A DNA stretch of 64,000 bases. It comes from Candidatus Altimarinota bacterium. Lineage in GTDB: Bacteria > Patescibacteriota > Gracilibacteria > UBA4473. This document shows, piece by piece, positions 30,713 through 39,414 of the stretch (its first letter is position 1; each line of letters opens with the position of its first letter). The stretch covers positions 1 through 64,000 of the forward strand of contig JAIPIF010000005.1 of assembly GCA_021734785.1 (NCBI GenBank). The letters run 5' to 3'. The notes under the pieces are model-generated. The model was not told the origin of the DNA. It saw nothing but the letters and a program-made list of their open reading frames with translations, and searched no databases. A program made the position numbers and the translations under genes.

Positions 30713-31140
30713 GAAACAAACGATTTGACCACCCGCCAGTACACCGGCTCGACCAGGATGCGAATTTCCTCGGCATTGCACCAGCGAGATTCCACAATCT
30801 CCTGACCATCGATTTCAATGGTGCCGTCCTGCCATTCCGCAGGAAAAAATAACACATGCGCACCAGCAAATCCCGGATGCTGTTTTTGAAATTCTGCTGG
30901 AAATCGATATTTATACTCCCCGATTGGAGCACGAGACACGAGCGTGATGTGTGCTGCCGAACCACACTCCTCGTGAAATTCCCGCTCAGCGGCCGTAGAA
31001 TGGGATTCCTCTGTCGCGACCCCTCCCTGGGGAAACTGCCACGCATGGCGGGATCGTGGTTTTTTGACAAGAAGAAACTCTTTTTTTCTTCCCTCTCCCC
31101 GAGAAACCACCACTGAAGCCACCGGGCGAAAGTGTTCCAT
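30709..31140 (-). CDS. NUDIX hydrolase
   Basis: 143 aa from the ATG at 31140. The Nudix box is GGVATEESHSTAAEREFHEE followed by CGS (GX5EX7REUXEEXGU), with the metal-binding glutamates in REFHEE. WQFPQGGVA just before it and the 'FLLVKKPR' strand fit enzymes that hydrolyse nucleoside diphosphate-linked compounds such as diadenosine polyphosphates or damaged NTPs. The substrate cannot be told from sequence. It sits between tilS (convergent, 4-bp overlap) and greA (same strand, 53 bp upstream), and may be the last gene of the pheS-rpoD-greA transcript. Confidence 0.88.
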   Translation of the reverse strand: MEHFRPVASVVVSRGEGRKKEFLLVKKPRSRHAWQFPQGGVATEESHSTAAEREFHEECGSAAHITLVSRAPIGEYKYRFPAEFQKQHPGFAGAHVLFFPAEWQDGTIEIDGQEIVESRWCNAEEIRILVEPVYWRVVKSFVS

Positions 31141-31193
31141 CAAAAACAGGGTACTCTAAAAAATATATTTTGAAAAGATTCGCAAAGCGGGAC

Positions 31194-31688
31194 CTAGGAG
31201 ACTTTGAGAATTTTGTAGGTAAATTCTCCTCCGGGCGCCTGGATTTTGACCGAATCCCCTTCTTTTTTCCCCAAAATAGCCTCCCCAACAGGCGATTCAT
31301 TGGAAATTTTATGGGCGATAGAGTCCGCCTCTGTGGACCCGACAATCGTATACTCATGCTTTTCTTCTTTGGAACCCACTCGCTGCAGGGTCGCTTTTGA
31401 GCCAATCTGCACCGTGCCCGAAGCACTTTCTTCAATTATTTCTGCATTTTTGATCTGTTCCTCAAGCTCAGAAATACGCGCCTCGACAAATGCCTGTTGA
31501 TTCTTGGCCTCATCGTACTCCGCGTTTTCAGACAGATCTCCATACGAAATGGCTTCCTTGAGCCGCTGAGCTACTTCTTTTCGCCCATGCGTCCGCAGAT
31601 CTTCCAGTTCGTCTTTGAGCTTTTGGAGACCCGCTGCGGTGAGCAACACTTTTTTCTTGGTGGAGGAATCTGATGATTTTGGAGGCAT
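31194..31688 (-). CDS. greA: Transcription elongation factor GreA
   Basis: 164 aa from the ATG at 31688 (MPPKSSDSSTKKKVLLTAAG). GreA binds the secondary channel of RNA polymerase and stimulates cleavage of backtracked RNA. The coiled-coil tip has the acidic catalytic pair in AISYGDLSENAEYDEAKNQQ, and the C-terminal FKBP-like domain holds YTIVGSTEADSIAHKISNES and SPVGEAILGKKEGD. The start is set by the family N-terminus plus an 8-residue Ser/Lys extension. TACAAT 33 bp upstream on this strand may be its own -10. It is third after pheS and rpoD. Confidence 0.95.
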   Translation of the reverse strand: MPPKSSDSSTKKKVLLTAAGLQKLKDELEDLRTHGRKEVAQRLKEAISYGDLSENAEYDEAKNQQAFVEARISELEEQIKNAEIIEESASGTVQIGSKATLQRVGSKEEKHEYTIVGSTEADSIAHKISNESPVGEAILGKKEGDSVKIQAPGGEFTYKILKVS

Positions 31689-31741
31689 ACGAAAAGAGAT
31701 GAAAGAATGCGGCGGGAATTGTACCGCCGAAAAGAAAAAAA

Positions 31742-33394
31742 TCAACTATTGATTTTGACAGACATGGGGTGATTGCGAAGTTTTTCGAGCACTTTCCCTT
31801 CGATCTGGCGGATGCGCTCACGCGTGACGTTAAAATCTCGGCCAACTTCTTCCAGGGTGTGCGGCACGCCGTCTTCGAGCCCAAACCGCATTTTGATGAT
31901 TTTCTGCTCACGGGCGGAGAGGTACTGCAAGAGGTCGTCTATGTTTTCTTTGATCAGCTGTCGGTGCGTGGTTTCAAAGGGAGAGAGCATGCCCTCGTCT
32001 TCGATAAAGTCCGAGAGCTTGGAATCCTCCTCGGTCCCCACGGGTGCCTCCAGAGAAACGATATCCTGGGAGATCTTGAGAATGTAGTTTACTTTTTTGA
32101 GCTCCAGTCCCATCTCGACAGCAATTTCCTCCGGCAAAGGATCGCGCCCCAGTTCTTGCTGAAGTCGTCGCTGAGTGTAGCGGAGTTTGTTTATGGTTTC
32201 GACCATGTGCACCGGAATGCGGATGGTACGAGCCTGATCTGCGATCGCACGGGTGATGGCCTGTCGGATCCACCAGGTAGCATACGTGGAAAATTTAAAT
32301 CCTTTGCGATAGTCGAATTTTTCAACCGCGCGAAGCAGTCCCAAATTTCCTTCTTGCATCAAGTCAAGAAATGCCAGGCCCCGTCCGATGTACCGTTTGG
32401 CAATGGAGACGACCAAACGCAGGTTACACTCAGCCAATCGTTGCTTGGCAGCGAGATCACCCTTCTCAATCGCTTTGGCCAGATTCACCTCCTGCTGGGC
32501 CGTGAGGAGCGGCACTCGTCCGATTTCATTCAGATACATCCGCACCGAATCATTGGAGATTTCAGACAAATCCAGTTCTTTGGGTTCTTCGGCTTCATCA
32601 TCTGTTTCTTCCTTGTCCTCGTCTTCTTTGGAGTCGTCGACTTCGACGACGACCTCCTTTTTGCCTTCTTTTTTCTCCTCCTTTTCGGCTTCCTGTTTTT
32701 GCTTTTCTTTCCAGATTTTCTCATCACGCACTTCCACCACCTCGACACCGAGATCAAGCAACAATTCGTACAATTCATCCAGCTGATCCAGATTTTCTTC
32801 TACATCCGGCAGCGCACGAAAAAGCTCCTGCTCGGTAATAAATTTTTGCTCTCGCCCCTTTTGGACCAGGTGCTGGACCTCTGGATCAAAGCCCTGGATC
32901 TGCTGCTGAACTCGTGGTGGCAAAATGGGCGCCATTTTTTTATTTCCGCCAATCCCAATCTGAGCGGTCGGTTTTTTCTTGTTTTGAACATTTTTTTTGT
33001 TCAATCTTTTTCTGTCATTTTTTGCGGATGGAGCACTGGTCTTTTTCTGTTTGGGAGGCGGTGAAGCCGCACGCTTTTCTGCCTTTTTTGATGCAGCGGA
33101 AGTCCTTTTTTTGGGGGTGGGTTTCTGTTGCTGAACGGAAGATTTTGGGGAGGTTTTCTTGACTGACTTTTTCATTTTTTTCGCTGGTTTAGAAAGGTTC
33201 TTTTCCGTCTTTTTGGCTGCTTTTTTGGGAGACTTTGACGCGGATTTTGTTTTTTTCACTCCCGTTTTGACTGCCGGGGACGCTGACTTCTTTTGGGTCT
33301 CCTTTTTCACTGGTTTGGAAGAACTCGTTTTTTTCAGCGTTTTTTTTGCTGAAGTTGTTCCTTTTTTGGTCTGCTTTTTTTTGGAATCTGCCAT
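31742..33394 (-). CDS. rpoD: Primary RNA polymerase sigma factor (RpoD) with long lysine-rich N-terminus
   Basis: 550 aa. The first ~150 residues are almost entirely Lys/Ala/Ser/Pro/Thr, resembling histone-like tails. A short region 1.1-like part ([20 protein letters not shown]) and an acidic stretch follow. Sigma-70 region 1.2-2 then begins [15 protein letters not shown] and includes [20 protein letters not shown] (2.1-2.2) and [20 protein letters not shown] (2.3-2.4, -10 recognition). Region 3 is [20 protein letters not shown], and region 4 is [20 protein letters not shown] (helix-turn-helix, -35 recognition). This should be the housekeeping sigma; TTGACN/TACAAT-type promoters in the window fit it. 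It lies 9 bp downstream of pheS. Confidence 0.95.
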   Translation of the reverse strand: MADSKKKQTKKGTTSAKKTLKKTSSSKPVKKETQKKSASPAVKTGVKKTKSASKSPKKAAKKTEKNLSKPAKKMKKSVKKTSPKSSVQQQKPTPKKRTSAASKKAEKRAASPPPKQKKTSAPSAKNDRKRLNKKNVQNKKKPTAQIGIGGNKKMAPILPPRVQQQIQGFDPEVQHLVQKGREQKFITEQELFRALPDVEENLDQLDELYELLLDLGVEVVEVRDEKIWKEKQKQEAEKEEKKEGKKEVVVEVDDSKEDEDKEETDDEAEEPKELDLSEISNDSVRMYLNEIGRVPLLTAQQEVNLAKAIEKGDLAAKQRLAECNLRLVVSIAKRYIGRGLAFLDLMQEGNLGLLRAVEKFDYRKGFKFSTYATWWIRQAITRAIADQARTIRIPVHMVETINKLRYTQRRLQQELGRDPLPEEIAVEMGLELKKVNYILKISQDIVSLEAPVGTEEDSKLSDFIEDEGMLSPFETTHRQLIKENIDDLLQYLSAREQKIIKMRFGLEDGVPHTLEEVGRDFNVTRERIRQIEGKVLEKLRNHPMSVKINS

Positions 33395-33403
33395 GGAAAA
33401 AAA

Positions 33404-34450
33404 TTAAAACTGAGAAAGAAAATCGATTTTTTGACTGGAAAGCAGTCGGATATCGTCAATACCAAATTTCATCATTGCCAGGCGGGTCAGTCCAAATCCA
33501 AAAGCAAAGCCGGAAAATTTCTCAGGATCTACGCCCGCATTTTTGAGCACATTTCGATGGACCATGCCCGCCCCCATAAATTCAATCCAGCCGGTTTGTT
33601 TGCAGGTTTTACAGCCTTTTCCGCGGCACAGTGTACACTGAAAATCCACTTCGAGTCCCGGCTCCACAAAGGGAAAGTATCCCGGCCGAAAACGAATGCA
33701 CGTGTCCGTCTCAAAGAGATGTCCTAGCATCGTTTCGATGGTCCCCTTGAGATGAGCCAGAGAAATATCTTCGTCCACAAGCAGTCCTTCGACTTGATAA
33801 AATACCGCATCATGACTGGCATCCACATCTTCATTGCGAAACACGCGTCCTGGAGCAATAACTCGAAGGGGAGCCCCCTGCTCCTGCATCGTGTGGATCT
33901 GTACATCGGATGTCTGTGTTCGAAGAACAAAATTTTTGTTCGGATTGTCACCTTTTCGTTGAATCCAAAAGGTATCCTGCATATCTCGCGCCGGATGTGA
34001 TGCCGGGATATTGAGGGCATCAAAATTATACCATTCATTTTCAATGTGGTTTCCGTCTGCAACGGCAAATCCCATCGACTGGAAAATCTCCTCCACTCGC
34101 TCCTGAACCCGGCTGATGGGGTGGAGTGAGCCGCAATTTGCAGGAGCAGGCTTGGTCACATCAATCCATTCCGATTCCCATTTCTGTTTCTGCATTGCCC
34201 CTGCGAGTTCTTTCTTTTTTTGCAGAGACAGGTCCGTCAATTGCTGACGAAGCGCTCCAACCGCCTTTCCTGCTTCCTTTTTTTGGTCGGCAGGAAGTTC
34301 TTTGAGTTGTTTGGAAAGTACCGAAAGCGCCGATTTTTTTCCAAAAAATTCTGATTCAAACCGCTCTATATCTGATGCATTCTGAATCTTCTCCGCCGTG
34401 TCTCGGGCAGAGTTCAAAATTTTTGGAATGCGGGAAATGACATCTTCCAC
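33404..34450 (-). CDS. pheS: Phenylalanyl-tRNA synthetase alpha subunit
   Basis: 348 aa if started at the GTG at 34450 (VEDVISRIPKIL); an ATG at 34552 in the same frame would add 34 poorly conserved residues. Class II catalytic subunit. Motif 2 is in PLRVIAPGRVFRNEDVDASH, motif 3 in FAFGFGLTRLAMMKFGIDDI, and RFRPGYFPFVEPGLEVD is the Phe-binding region. A four-Cys knuckle, CTLCRGKGCKTC, is inserted before GWIEFMGAGMVH, as in a subset of PheS proteins. The beta subunit gene pheT, usually adjacent, is not in this window. It leads an operon with rpoD and greA. Confidence 0.93.
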   Translation of the reverse strand: MEDVISRIPKILNSARDTAEKIQNASDIERFESEFFGKKSALSVLSKQLKELPADQKKEAGKAVGALRQQLTDLSLQKKKELAGAMQKQKWESEWIDVTKPAPANCGSLHPISRVQERVEEIFQSMGFAVADGNHIENEWYNFDALNIPASHPARDMQDTFWIQRKGDNPNKNFVLRTQTSDVQIHTMQEQGAPLRVIAPGRVFRNEDVDASHDAVFYQVEGLLVDEDISLAHLKGTIETMLGHLFETDTCIRFRPGYFPFVEPGLEVDFQCTLCRGKGCKTCKQTGWIEFMGAGMVHRNVLKNAGVDPEKFSGFAFGFGLTRLAMMKFGIDDIRLLSSQKIDFLSQF

Positions 34451-34566
34451 GGAAAAGGCGGGGGAAAAATTTGCTTTCAGCTTTAAATTCCTGTAAAATG
34501 TGGGGAATTTTGGAGAAAAAGTCAAACTTTTCTCTCGCAAAATGCATCTCAAAAAAACAGAAAAAA

Positions 34567-35955
34567 ATGGTAAATTTCAATTTCGGTCTCGGCGGCAAAA
34601 AGGACGATCACACATCGCAGGACGACGCCCAGAAAAATGCCACTCCGCAAAAAGACACGCCCCCAACTACGGATCAAAAAACACCTCCCGTAGCTGACAC
34701 GCAGTCACAGCAAGAGGCAAAAGAGCCGGTTGAGCAAAAACCAGTAGAAAAAACCGCGGAGAAACCGGAAGAAAAAAAAGAAGTCCCCGCGGCAAAAGAG
34801 ACCAAACAAGACAGCGGCTCGACGGCGTCGATCCCCAATCCCTTTGCCGGCGCCCAAACGGAGGAAAAAACGGAGACAAAAGAGAGCGCTCCTGTGCCGA
34901 CACAGGAATCCCAAACAGAAGACGGAAAAAATCCGATTGCTCCTCCCACAACACAAAACAAAACCGATTCCCCAAAAGCGACCGAAGACAAAAAAGAAAA
35001 CGGTCCTTTTTCTGCAGACAATCCTTTTGCTACCGCGACCGAGCCAAAGACTCCTGTCGGTGTGGAAACGAAAGAAGGTCCCAAAAAAGAATCGGAAGAG
35101 AAGTCTCTCCCAAAACCCAAAGACACTTCCAATCCGTTTGCTATGCCAGAAGAGGCCACCCTCAATGCGGATGTGCCGGAGATCAGCCCTAAAGAAAAAG
35201 AGGAACAAAAAGACACCACGCCTCCCCCGATTCCTCCAAGTGCTCCCGCTCCTCAAACAGACACGCCATCTGATGGAGGACAAACATCGGGCACGCCGTC
35301 CGCGGAAAAATCGTCCGAGCCAAAAACGACCGAAGAAAAGCCGAGCTCCAGTACATCGATAAAAGAGGTTCCCAATGCTCAAAAACCCCCATCCCCCGTC
35401 GTCCCTACCTTTGAACCGGAAAAAGCACGCGAGGTCGAAAAAGACATTGCTGTAAACGAGCCGTCGAAATCAAAAAGCGGCGAGCAAAAGGCATCCGAGA
35501 AAACACCAGAAAACAGTTCCTCAGAGAGTCCATTTCATTTCTCTCTGGGAGAGCAAAAAAAAGACACACCACCAAACAGAGAATCGAACGAGAAAAAGCA
35601 GGACACGGAAGCCAAGCCGGAAAACTCTCTCGGAAATAACGGCGGACAAGACACTTCTCCAAAGCAAACAGCCGATGGAAATGATCCACTCGCGACACTC
35701 AAAAAGCTGAAAGCCGACATCGAAGGCTTTGTCCAATCACACAAGGCCCAGATCAAAAAATATCAAGACCAGATCAGCGATCTCGAGGGAAAAATTGAAG
35801 CGGAAAAGAAAGCGCTCAGAGAAAAACAAAACTCTTTTGCACAGATGGCTGACGAAATTCAGTCACTGACCCAGCGTTTTGGTGGAGGAAACGGACAGAA
35901 AAAAGGAAGCAATAACTCCAATCACACACCACACAACGGAAAAGGGAAACAATAA
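34567..35955 (+). CDS. Low-complexity Pro/Glu/Lys-rich protein with NPFA repeats and a coiled coil
   Basis: 462 aa from the ATG at 34567. After MVNFNFGLGGKKDD the chain is a disordered, highly charged P/E/K/T/S-rich region. Three repeats contain NPFA (IPNPFAGAQ, DNPFATATE, SNPFAMPEE), and an SPFHFSLGEQ variant follows. The C-terminus (residues about 375-450) is a coiled coil, LATLKKLKADIEGFVQSHKA to KALREKQNSFAQMADEIQ, then a Gly/Asn-rich tail. It has no signal peptide or membrane helix. The motif 'NPF' and the coil suggest a scaffold or interaction protein; I do not recognise a family. Divergent from pheS; a strong terminator follows. Confidence 0.75.
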   Translation: MVNFNFGLGGKKDDHTSQDDAQKNATPQKDTPPTTDQKTPPVADTQSQQEAKEPVEQKPVEKTAEKPEEKKEVPAAKETKQDSGSTASIPNPFAGAQTEEKTETKESAPVPTQESQTEDGKNPIAPPTTQNKTDSPKATEDKKENGPFSADNPFATATEPKTPVGVETKEGPKKESEEKSLPKPKDTSNPFAMPEEATLNADVPEISPKEKEEQKDTTPPPIPPSAPAPQTDTPSDGGQTSGTPSAEKSSEPKTTEEKPSSSTSIKEVPNAQKPPSPVVPTFEPEKAREVEKDIAVNEPSKSKSGEQKASEKTPENSSSESPFHFSLGEQKKDTPPNRESNEKKQDTEAKPENSLGNNGGQDTSPKQTADGNDPLATLKKLKADIEGFVQSHKAQIKKYQDQISDLEGKIEAEKKALREKQNSFAQMADEIQSLTQRFGGGNGQKKGSNNSNHTPHNGKGKQ

Positions 35956-35974
35956 TCCGGGTTAAAAAACGTTT

Positions 35975-36008
35975 AAAAAAAGCCCGCCCCGAGAGGCGAG
36001 CTTTTTTC
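35975..36008. terminator. Bidirectional intrinsic terminator
   Basis: AAAAAAGCCCGCC - CCGAGA - GGCGAGCTTTTTT: a GC-rich stem flanked by A6 and T6, between the convergent 34567 gene and hup. It should end transcripts from both sides. Confidence 0.85.
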
Positions 36009-36026
36009 TTTTGATTGCAACTACAA

Positions 36027-36305
36027 TTATTTGACGGCGTCTTTGAGGCCTTTTCCTGCTTTGAAAGTTGGAACTTTTCGTGCAGGGATTTTGATTTTGG
36101 CGCCGGTCTGAGGGTTGACACCGGTGCGTGCTGCACGGGCGGACACCTTAAACGTACCAAATCCTGTCAGGGTGACAGATCCTCCTTTTTTGAGCTCTTT
36201 GGTCACCGAAGTGATCATTGCGTCGAGCGCGTCAGCGGCGGCTTTTTTGGTGACGCCAGCACCTGCTGCCATGGCAGCAACGAGATCGCCTTTTGAGTAG
36301 GCCAT
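36027..36305 (-). CDS. HU family DNA-binding protein
   Basis: 92 aa histone-like protein that bends and compacts [23 protein letters not shown] begins the helical dimerisation body. The signature is [20 protein letters not shown] followed by [20 protein letters not shown], including the beta-arm 'RxGxNPxT' and the P of the DNA-intercalating tip. Length matches HU (about 90 aa). It has its own promoter (36345-36374) and a terminator behind it, so it is monocistronic. Confidence 0.96.
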   Translation of the reverse strand: MAYSKGDLVAAMAAGAGVTKKAAADALDAMITSVTKELKKGGSVTLTGFGTFKVSARAARTGVNPQTGAKIKIPARKVPTFKAGKGLKDAVK

Positions 36306-36344
36306 TTTTGTAGGGGGTTAAAAAATACAAAAAAGTCTGGCCGA

Positions 36345-36374
36345 ATTGTAAACAGGGGTTTTGTGCGATTGCAA
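36345..36374 (-). promoter_or_regulatory. Promoter of the HU gene
   Basis: On the minus strand: -35 TTGCAA (36374-36369), an 18-bp spacer, -10 TACAAT (36350-36345). The RNA would start about 33 nt before the ATG at 36305. Confidence 0.65.
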
Positions 36375-36487
36375 GGGCTTTTTGCGAAAATCGCATTGCG
36401 GAAAACTTTTTTTTGTTTCAAAGATAAATATGCAAAAGAGTCGCATCTGGAGCGATTTCCTGAGTATTTTTTGTGAACGTGGAAAAT

Positions 36488-37957
36488 TTACGCCATCACA
36501 TACTCTTCGAAGTCTGCTTTGCTAATTTCTGTTTTATACCCCTTTCCAATGCGATTGAGAATGCCTTTATTTGCCTCTGTCACTGTAGCTACATAATCTG
36601 CTCCCTTTTCAGATCCAATGATATAGTCATCAGACTTATTTAGTGCGTATGGATAAAAAGTCGCCATATAAAGATCAGCTACTGAGTTTAGCTTTCCTGC
36701 ATACGCAGCATAATATTTCTCAACATACTCCAATTGTTCAACTCCCGACATAATTCGCAATGCATCAACCGTTGTTCCTAATCCTTCAGCCGTTCTCGGC
36801 ATAAACTGAATAAGTCCCGTCGCTCCTCCATTCGGATTCCGTGCTTGAGGGTTGATGCCAGATTCTTTTTGCATAACAAGGACAAGATGTTCTCTTTGAA
36901 TTCCCAAATTCTTACATATTTCATCTAGCTTTTGAGAGAATTCCCTGTTTTCCAATAATTCTTGCCCCTTCAAAATTTCTATTTCTCCTCGAGCTTCCCT
37001 TTCTTCAAGAACTTTTTTTGTTTTCGCATCTAATTTTCCTGATTTTCGAATTCGTTTTTTCTCTGCTTTCTCATTGTTTTTCACGCTTTTTTGAAAATCT
37101 TCCTTCACCTCCAATTCCTCGCCCAGAGAAAGGGTGGCAAAATCCGCAGTGGCCGTTTTAAATTGATCGAATTCCGTCTGTTGCACAGGTGTTTCAAACT
37201 GCTGATCGTCAGAAAGAAGTTCTATTTTTTCTCCGCCGTACACGGGCAAATATCTCCCTGCAGAATTGAGGTACCCTACTTTTCCATTCCGAGGATTGAT
37301 CGAGCGTTTTCCCAAAATACCATTGACTCGAACATACTCCTGTGTGTGAGGAATCAAGTCTCCGAGTCCCACGTATTTCAGTGCCCCGTAATTTCCACGG
37401 AATTTGACGATCCGCTCTGCACCATTCACATCGAGGAATAATTTAGAAAGAAGTCCTGGATGATCGAGACTTTCAGCCAAGAGATCGGATCCACTGGTGG
37501 AGGCAATCAGCTGGGAAATTTTCTCATTTTGAAAGGGAATTGAATCTACATCTGCTTTCATCACCAGTTCTGAAAGCGCTTGAAAGTTTTTTACTTTTTC
37601 CCATTCTGCTTCCTCGATCACCTCTCCCGTTTGTTCAAAGGATTCATACTGATCCAGCGCCACCTGCAGATCTTCAAGATAATCCTTGAGCTCTCTCATT
37701 TCCAATTTTTTATCCCCATCTTCATCCTGCATCTGGATCTGCAACTGATCCAGCAATGCTGCGGAAAGATCCGTTTCAGCATTTTTTTCGACAAATTTTT
37801 CGATTTTTCTCTGATATCGACGTTTTTCCAGTTTTGAGGTGTCATCAAAATTTTCCTGCGCCTCCTCCGCCACAACATCGTGAAACGACGGCTTCTCTGC
37901 TTGCTGCCACACAAACCGTCCCCAAGAACTCTCGAAAGTGTGAAACAGATGTTTCAT
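36488..37957 (-). CDS. Lytic transglycosylase-like (SLT) domain protein with EF-hand-like loop
   Basis: 489 aa. Residues about 360-460 form a goose-lysozyme/SLT-type domain: HLVLVMQKESGINPQARNPN (catalytic Glu in KES), GGATGLIQFMPRTAEGLG and LYMATFYPYAL. Such domains cleave peptidoglycan glycan strands. Residues about 77-88 (DEDGDKKLEMRE) look like an EF-hand calcium loop. The N-terminal half is charged and helical, with no domain I recognise. There is no signal peptide (MKHLFHTFESSWGRFVWQQA), so export must use another route or the protein stays inside, which is odd for a wall hydrolase. It overlaps the preceding gene by 4 bp, forming a two-gene operon. Confidence 0.75.
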   Translation of the reverse strand: MKHLFHTFESSWGRFVWQQAEKPSFHDVVAEEAQENFDDTSKLEKRRYQRKIEKFVEKNAETDLSAALLDQLQIQMQDEDGDKKLEMRELKDYLEDLQVALDQYESFEQTGEVIEEAEWEKVKNFQALSELVMKADVDSIPFQNEKISQLIASTSGSDLLAESLDHPGLLSKLFLDVNGAERIVKFRGNYGALKYVGLGDLIPHTQEYVRVNGILGKRSINPRNGKVGYLNSAGRYLPVYGGEKIELLSDDQQFETPVQQTEFDQFKTATADFATLSLGEELEVKEDFQKSVKNNEKAEKKRIRKSGKLDAKTKKVLEEREARGEIEILKGQELLENREFSQKLDEICKNLGIQREHLVLVMQKESGINPQARNPNGGATGLIQFMPRTAEGLGTTVDALRIMSGVEQLEYVEKYYAAYAGKLNSVADLYMATFYPYALNKSDDYIIGSEKGADYVATVTEANKGILNRIGKGYKTEISKADFEEYVMA

Positions 37958-38304
37958 TGTTTGGAATCGTTAAAAAAGGATTCAATCTCCGCCAGTTCTT
38001 CTTTTTCTTTTTGACGCAGAGATTCTTCTCGCTGCAGCAGTTCTTTGAGCTTCCCCTGCGAAACAGCCCGCTCGAGATCCTCGAGAAAGTGTGGATTTTT
38101 CTCGAGTGCCGAGGACAAAATCGAATTTTGCTTTTCGAGAATCCGCTCGAGCTGTGCCTGCAGGTGTTCTTTTTGAAAATCTGAAACGGCTGGATTTTGA
38201 AAAAGCGTTCGAATTTTTTCTCGGGTCTGAGGCGACAGCAGCAGCTGTCCCTTGAGGAGATTGTGCACGGTGTGCTCTGTCGATGCAGAGAGAGTTTGAT
38301 CCAT
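37954..38304 (-). CDS. Small helical protein of unknown function
   Basis: 116 aa from the ATG at 38304; upstream codons are ignored because a -10 hexamer ends 6 nt before this ATG. The chain is Gln/Glu/Leu-rich and predicted helical (SPQTREKIRTLFQNPAVSDF, KEHLQAQLERILEKQ, LKELLQREESLRQKEKEELA), with no signal peptide and no known domain. It overlaps the SLT-domain gene by 4 bp, so the two proteins are made together and may act together. Confidence 0.7.
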   Translation of the reverse strand: MDQTLSASTEHTVHNLLKGQLLLSPQTREKIRTLFQNPAVSDFQKEHLQAQLERILEKQNSILSSALEKNPHFLEDLERAVSQGKLKELLQREESLRQKEKEELAEIESFFNDSKQ

Positions 38305-38310
38305 CGCGAA

Positions 38311-38316
38311 ATTGTA
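38311..38316 (-). promoter_or_regulatory. -10 hexamer with leaderless-type spacing
   Basis: On the minus strand TACAAT, then TTCGCG (6 nt), then the ATG at 38304. It is the clearest example in the window of a consensus -10 placed directly before a start codon. Confidence 0.65.
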
Positions 38317-38364
38317 CCAAAAAATACGGGAAAAAGCAAGCCCCTTCTGATCTCGCTGCAACTT

Positions 38365-38679
38365 TCAAGACGAAGTATCGAACAATTTCAAGAGAACTGC
38401 CCGATCATCATCCTCGGCAATTTTATTTTTACCTGTGTGCCCGCATTTTTCGCAGTGAAACCGGATCGATACCATTTCCCCACTCCGAGTTTCGACAGAC
38501 ACCGGGCGCAAAATCCCACCGCACCCCGAAGCCCGATCGCCCGGAGAGATATCCACGTGCAAAGAGTGCAAGCACTTCCGGCAATGATTGCGACAGGTTT
38601 TGGGCGCGGGCGGATTGTGATGCCCGCAGACCGTGCAGACAAATTCTTCGTTGATTTTCTGAAAGGATTTCGCCATCAT
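38365..38679 (-). CDS. RNHCP-domain zinc-binding protein
   Basis: 104 aa (a second ATG at 38676 is equally possible). FVCTVCGHHNPPAPKTCRNH starts the domain, followed by CRKCLHSLHVDISPGDRAS, CGGILRPVSVETRSGEMVSI and FHCEKCGHTGKNKIAEDDD. Three CxxC-type pairs and the R-N-H-C-x-x-C-L-x-S-x-H-V-D core match the RNHCP family, a small probable zinc ribbon of unknown function often encoded near ribosomal or RNA genes. Only six bases separate it from the divergent glycosyltransferase gene. Confidence 0.85.
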   Translation of the reverse strand: MMAKSFQKINEEFVCTVCGHHNPPAPKTCRNHCRKCLHSLHVDISPGDRASGCGGILRPVSVETRSGEMVSIRFHCEKCGHTGKNKIAEDDDRAVLLKLFDTSS

Positions 38680-38685
38680 CTGCGC

Positions 38686-39414
38686 GTGAAAACGTTGAAA
38701 CTACTCGGCGTCCGCATTGATTCTGTCCCGCGGAAGGATCTCGAAGGAATTTTTACAGAGATGCTGAATGGACGCAAGTTTCAGCACATTGCGACCGTCA
38801 ATCCGGAGTTTCTCGTCGCGGCGCATCGGGATCCAGTTTTTCGAAAAATTCTGAATAAAACCGATCTCAATCTCTGTGATGGTGCAGGAATTTCGCTGAT
38901 GGCAAAACTGTTGTACGGCCGAAAAATCCACCGCACCACCGGTGTGGACGTGGCAGAAATCCTCTGTCGTACCGCCGCCAAGCAGGGAAAATCCGTATAC
39001 TTTTTGGGCGGATTTGGGGTGGCACACCTCGCAGCGGTACGGATGCAAAAAAAATTTCCAAACCTCCGCGTCGCCGGAGCAGAAGATGGCGACCCGGAAG
39101 CCTGTTCCAAACTGCTGAAGTCTGCAAACCCAGATGTCATTCTCGTCGCATTTGGAGCGCCAAAACAGGAATTTTGGTTGAACGAGTTTGGTGATCAAAT
39201 TCCGGGGCTGAAGCTCGGAGGCGGCTTTGGGGGAACTTTTGATTTTTGGGCAGGCAAACTCCGGCGCGCTCCAGGCTTTTTTCAAAAAATAGGACTCGAG
39301 TGGTGCTGGCGACTGGGGCAGGAACCGCGAAAAAGAGCTCCGCGCATCTGGCGTGCAGTCTGTGTGTTTCCCTTTCTGGCGATTCGGGAGCGATTTGAAA
39401 AAAAAGAAAACTAG
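38686..39414 (+). CDS. WecG/TagA/CpsF family glycosyltransferase
   Basis: 242 aa from a GTG at 38686 (VKTLKLLGVRIDSVPRKDLE), chosen because the frame further upstream is antisense to the RNHCP gene. Family members move N-acetylmannosamine or a related sugar onto lipid-linked intermediates for teichoic acid or capsule. Matching parts are FQHIATVNPEFLVAAHRDP, LCDGAGISLMAKLLYGRKIH, RTTGVDVAEIL, GKSVYFLGGFGVAHLAAVRM, DVILVAFGAPKQEFW and GGGFGGTFDFWAGKLRRAP, all typical of TagA, ending in the usual GLEWCWRLGQEPRKR. Role: cell-surface polysaccharide synthesis at the inner membrane face. Confidence 0.92.
   Translation: MKTLKLLGVRIDSVPRKDLEGIFTEMLNGRKFQHIATVNPEFLVAAHRDPVFRKILNKTDLNLCDGAGISLMAKLLYGRKIHRTTGVDVAEILCRTAAKQGKSVYFLGGFGVAHLAAVRMQKKFPNLRVAGAEDGDPEACSKLLKSANPDVILVAFGAPKQEFWLNEFGDQIPGLKLGGGFGGTFDFWAGKLRRAPGFFQKIGLEWCWRLGQEPRKRAPRIWRAVCVFPFLAIRERFEKKEN

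Noticed and set aside
31769-33064. 431-codon plus-strand frame opposite rpoD
   Set aside because: Antisense of the Lys/Glu-rich rpoD coding region, giving Phe/Leu-rich nonsense.
34674-35382. Minus-strand frames opposite the NPFA-repeat gene
   Set aside because: Low-complexity shadows of a low-complexity gene.
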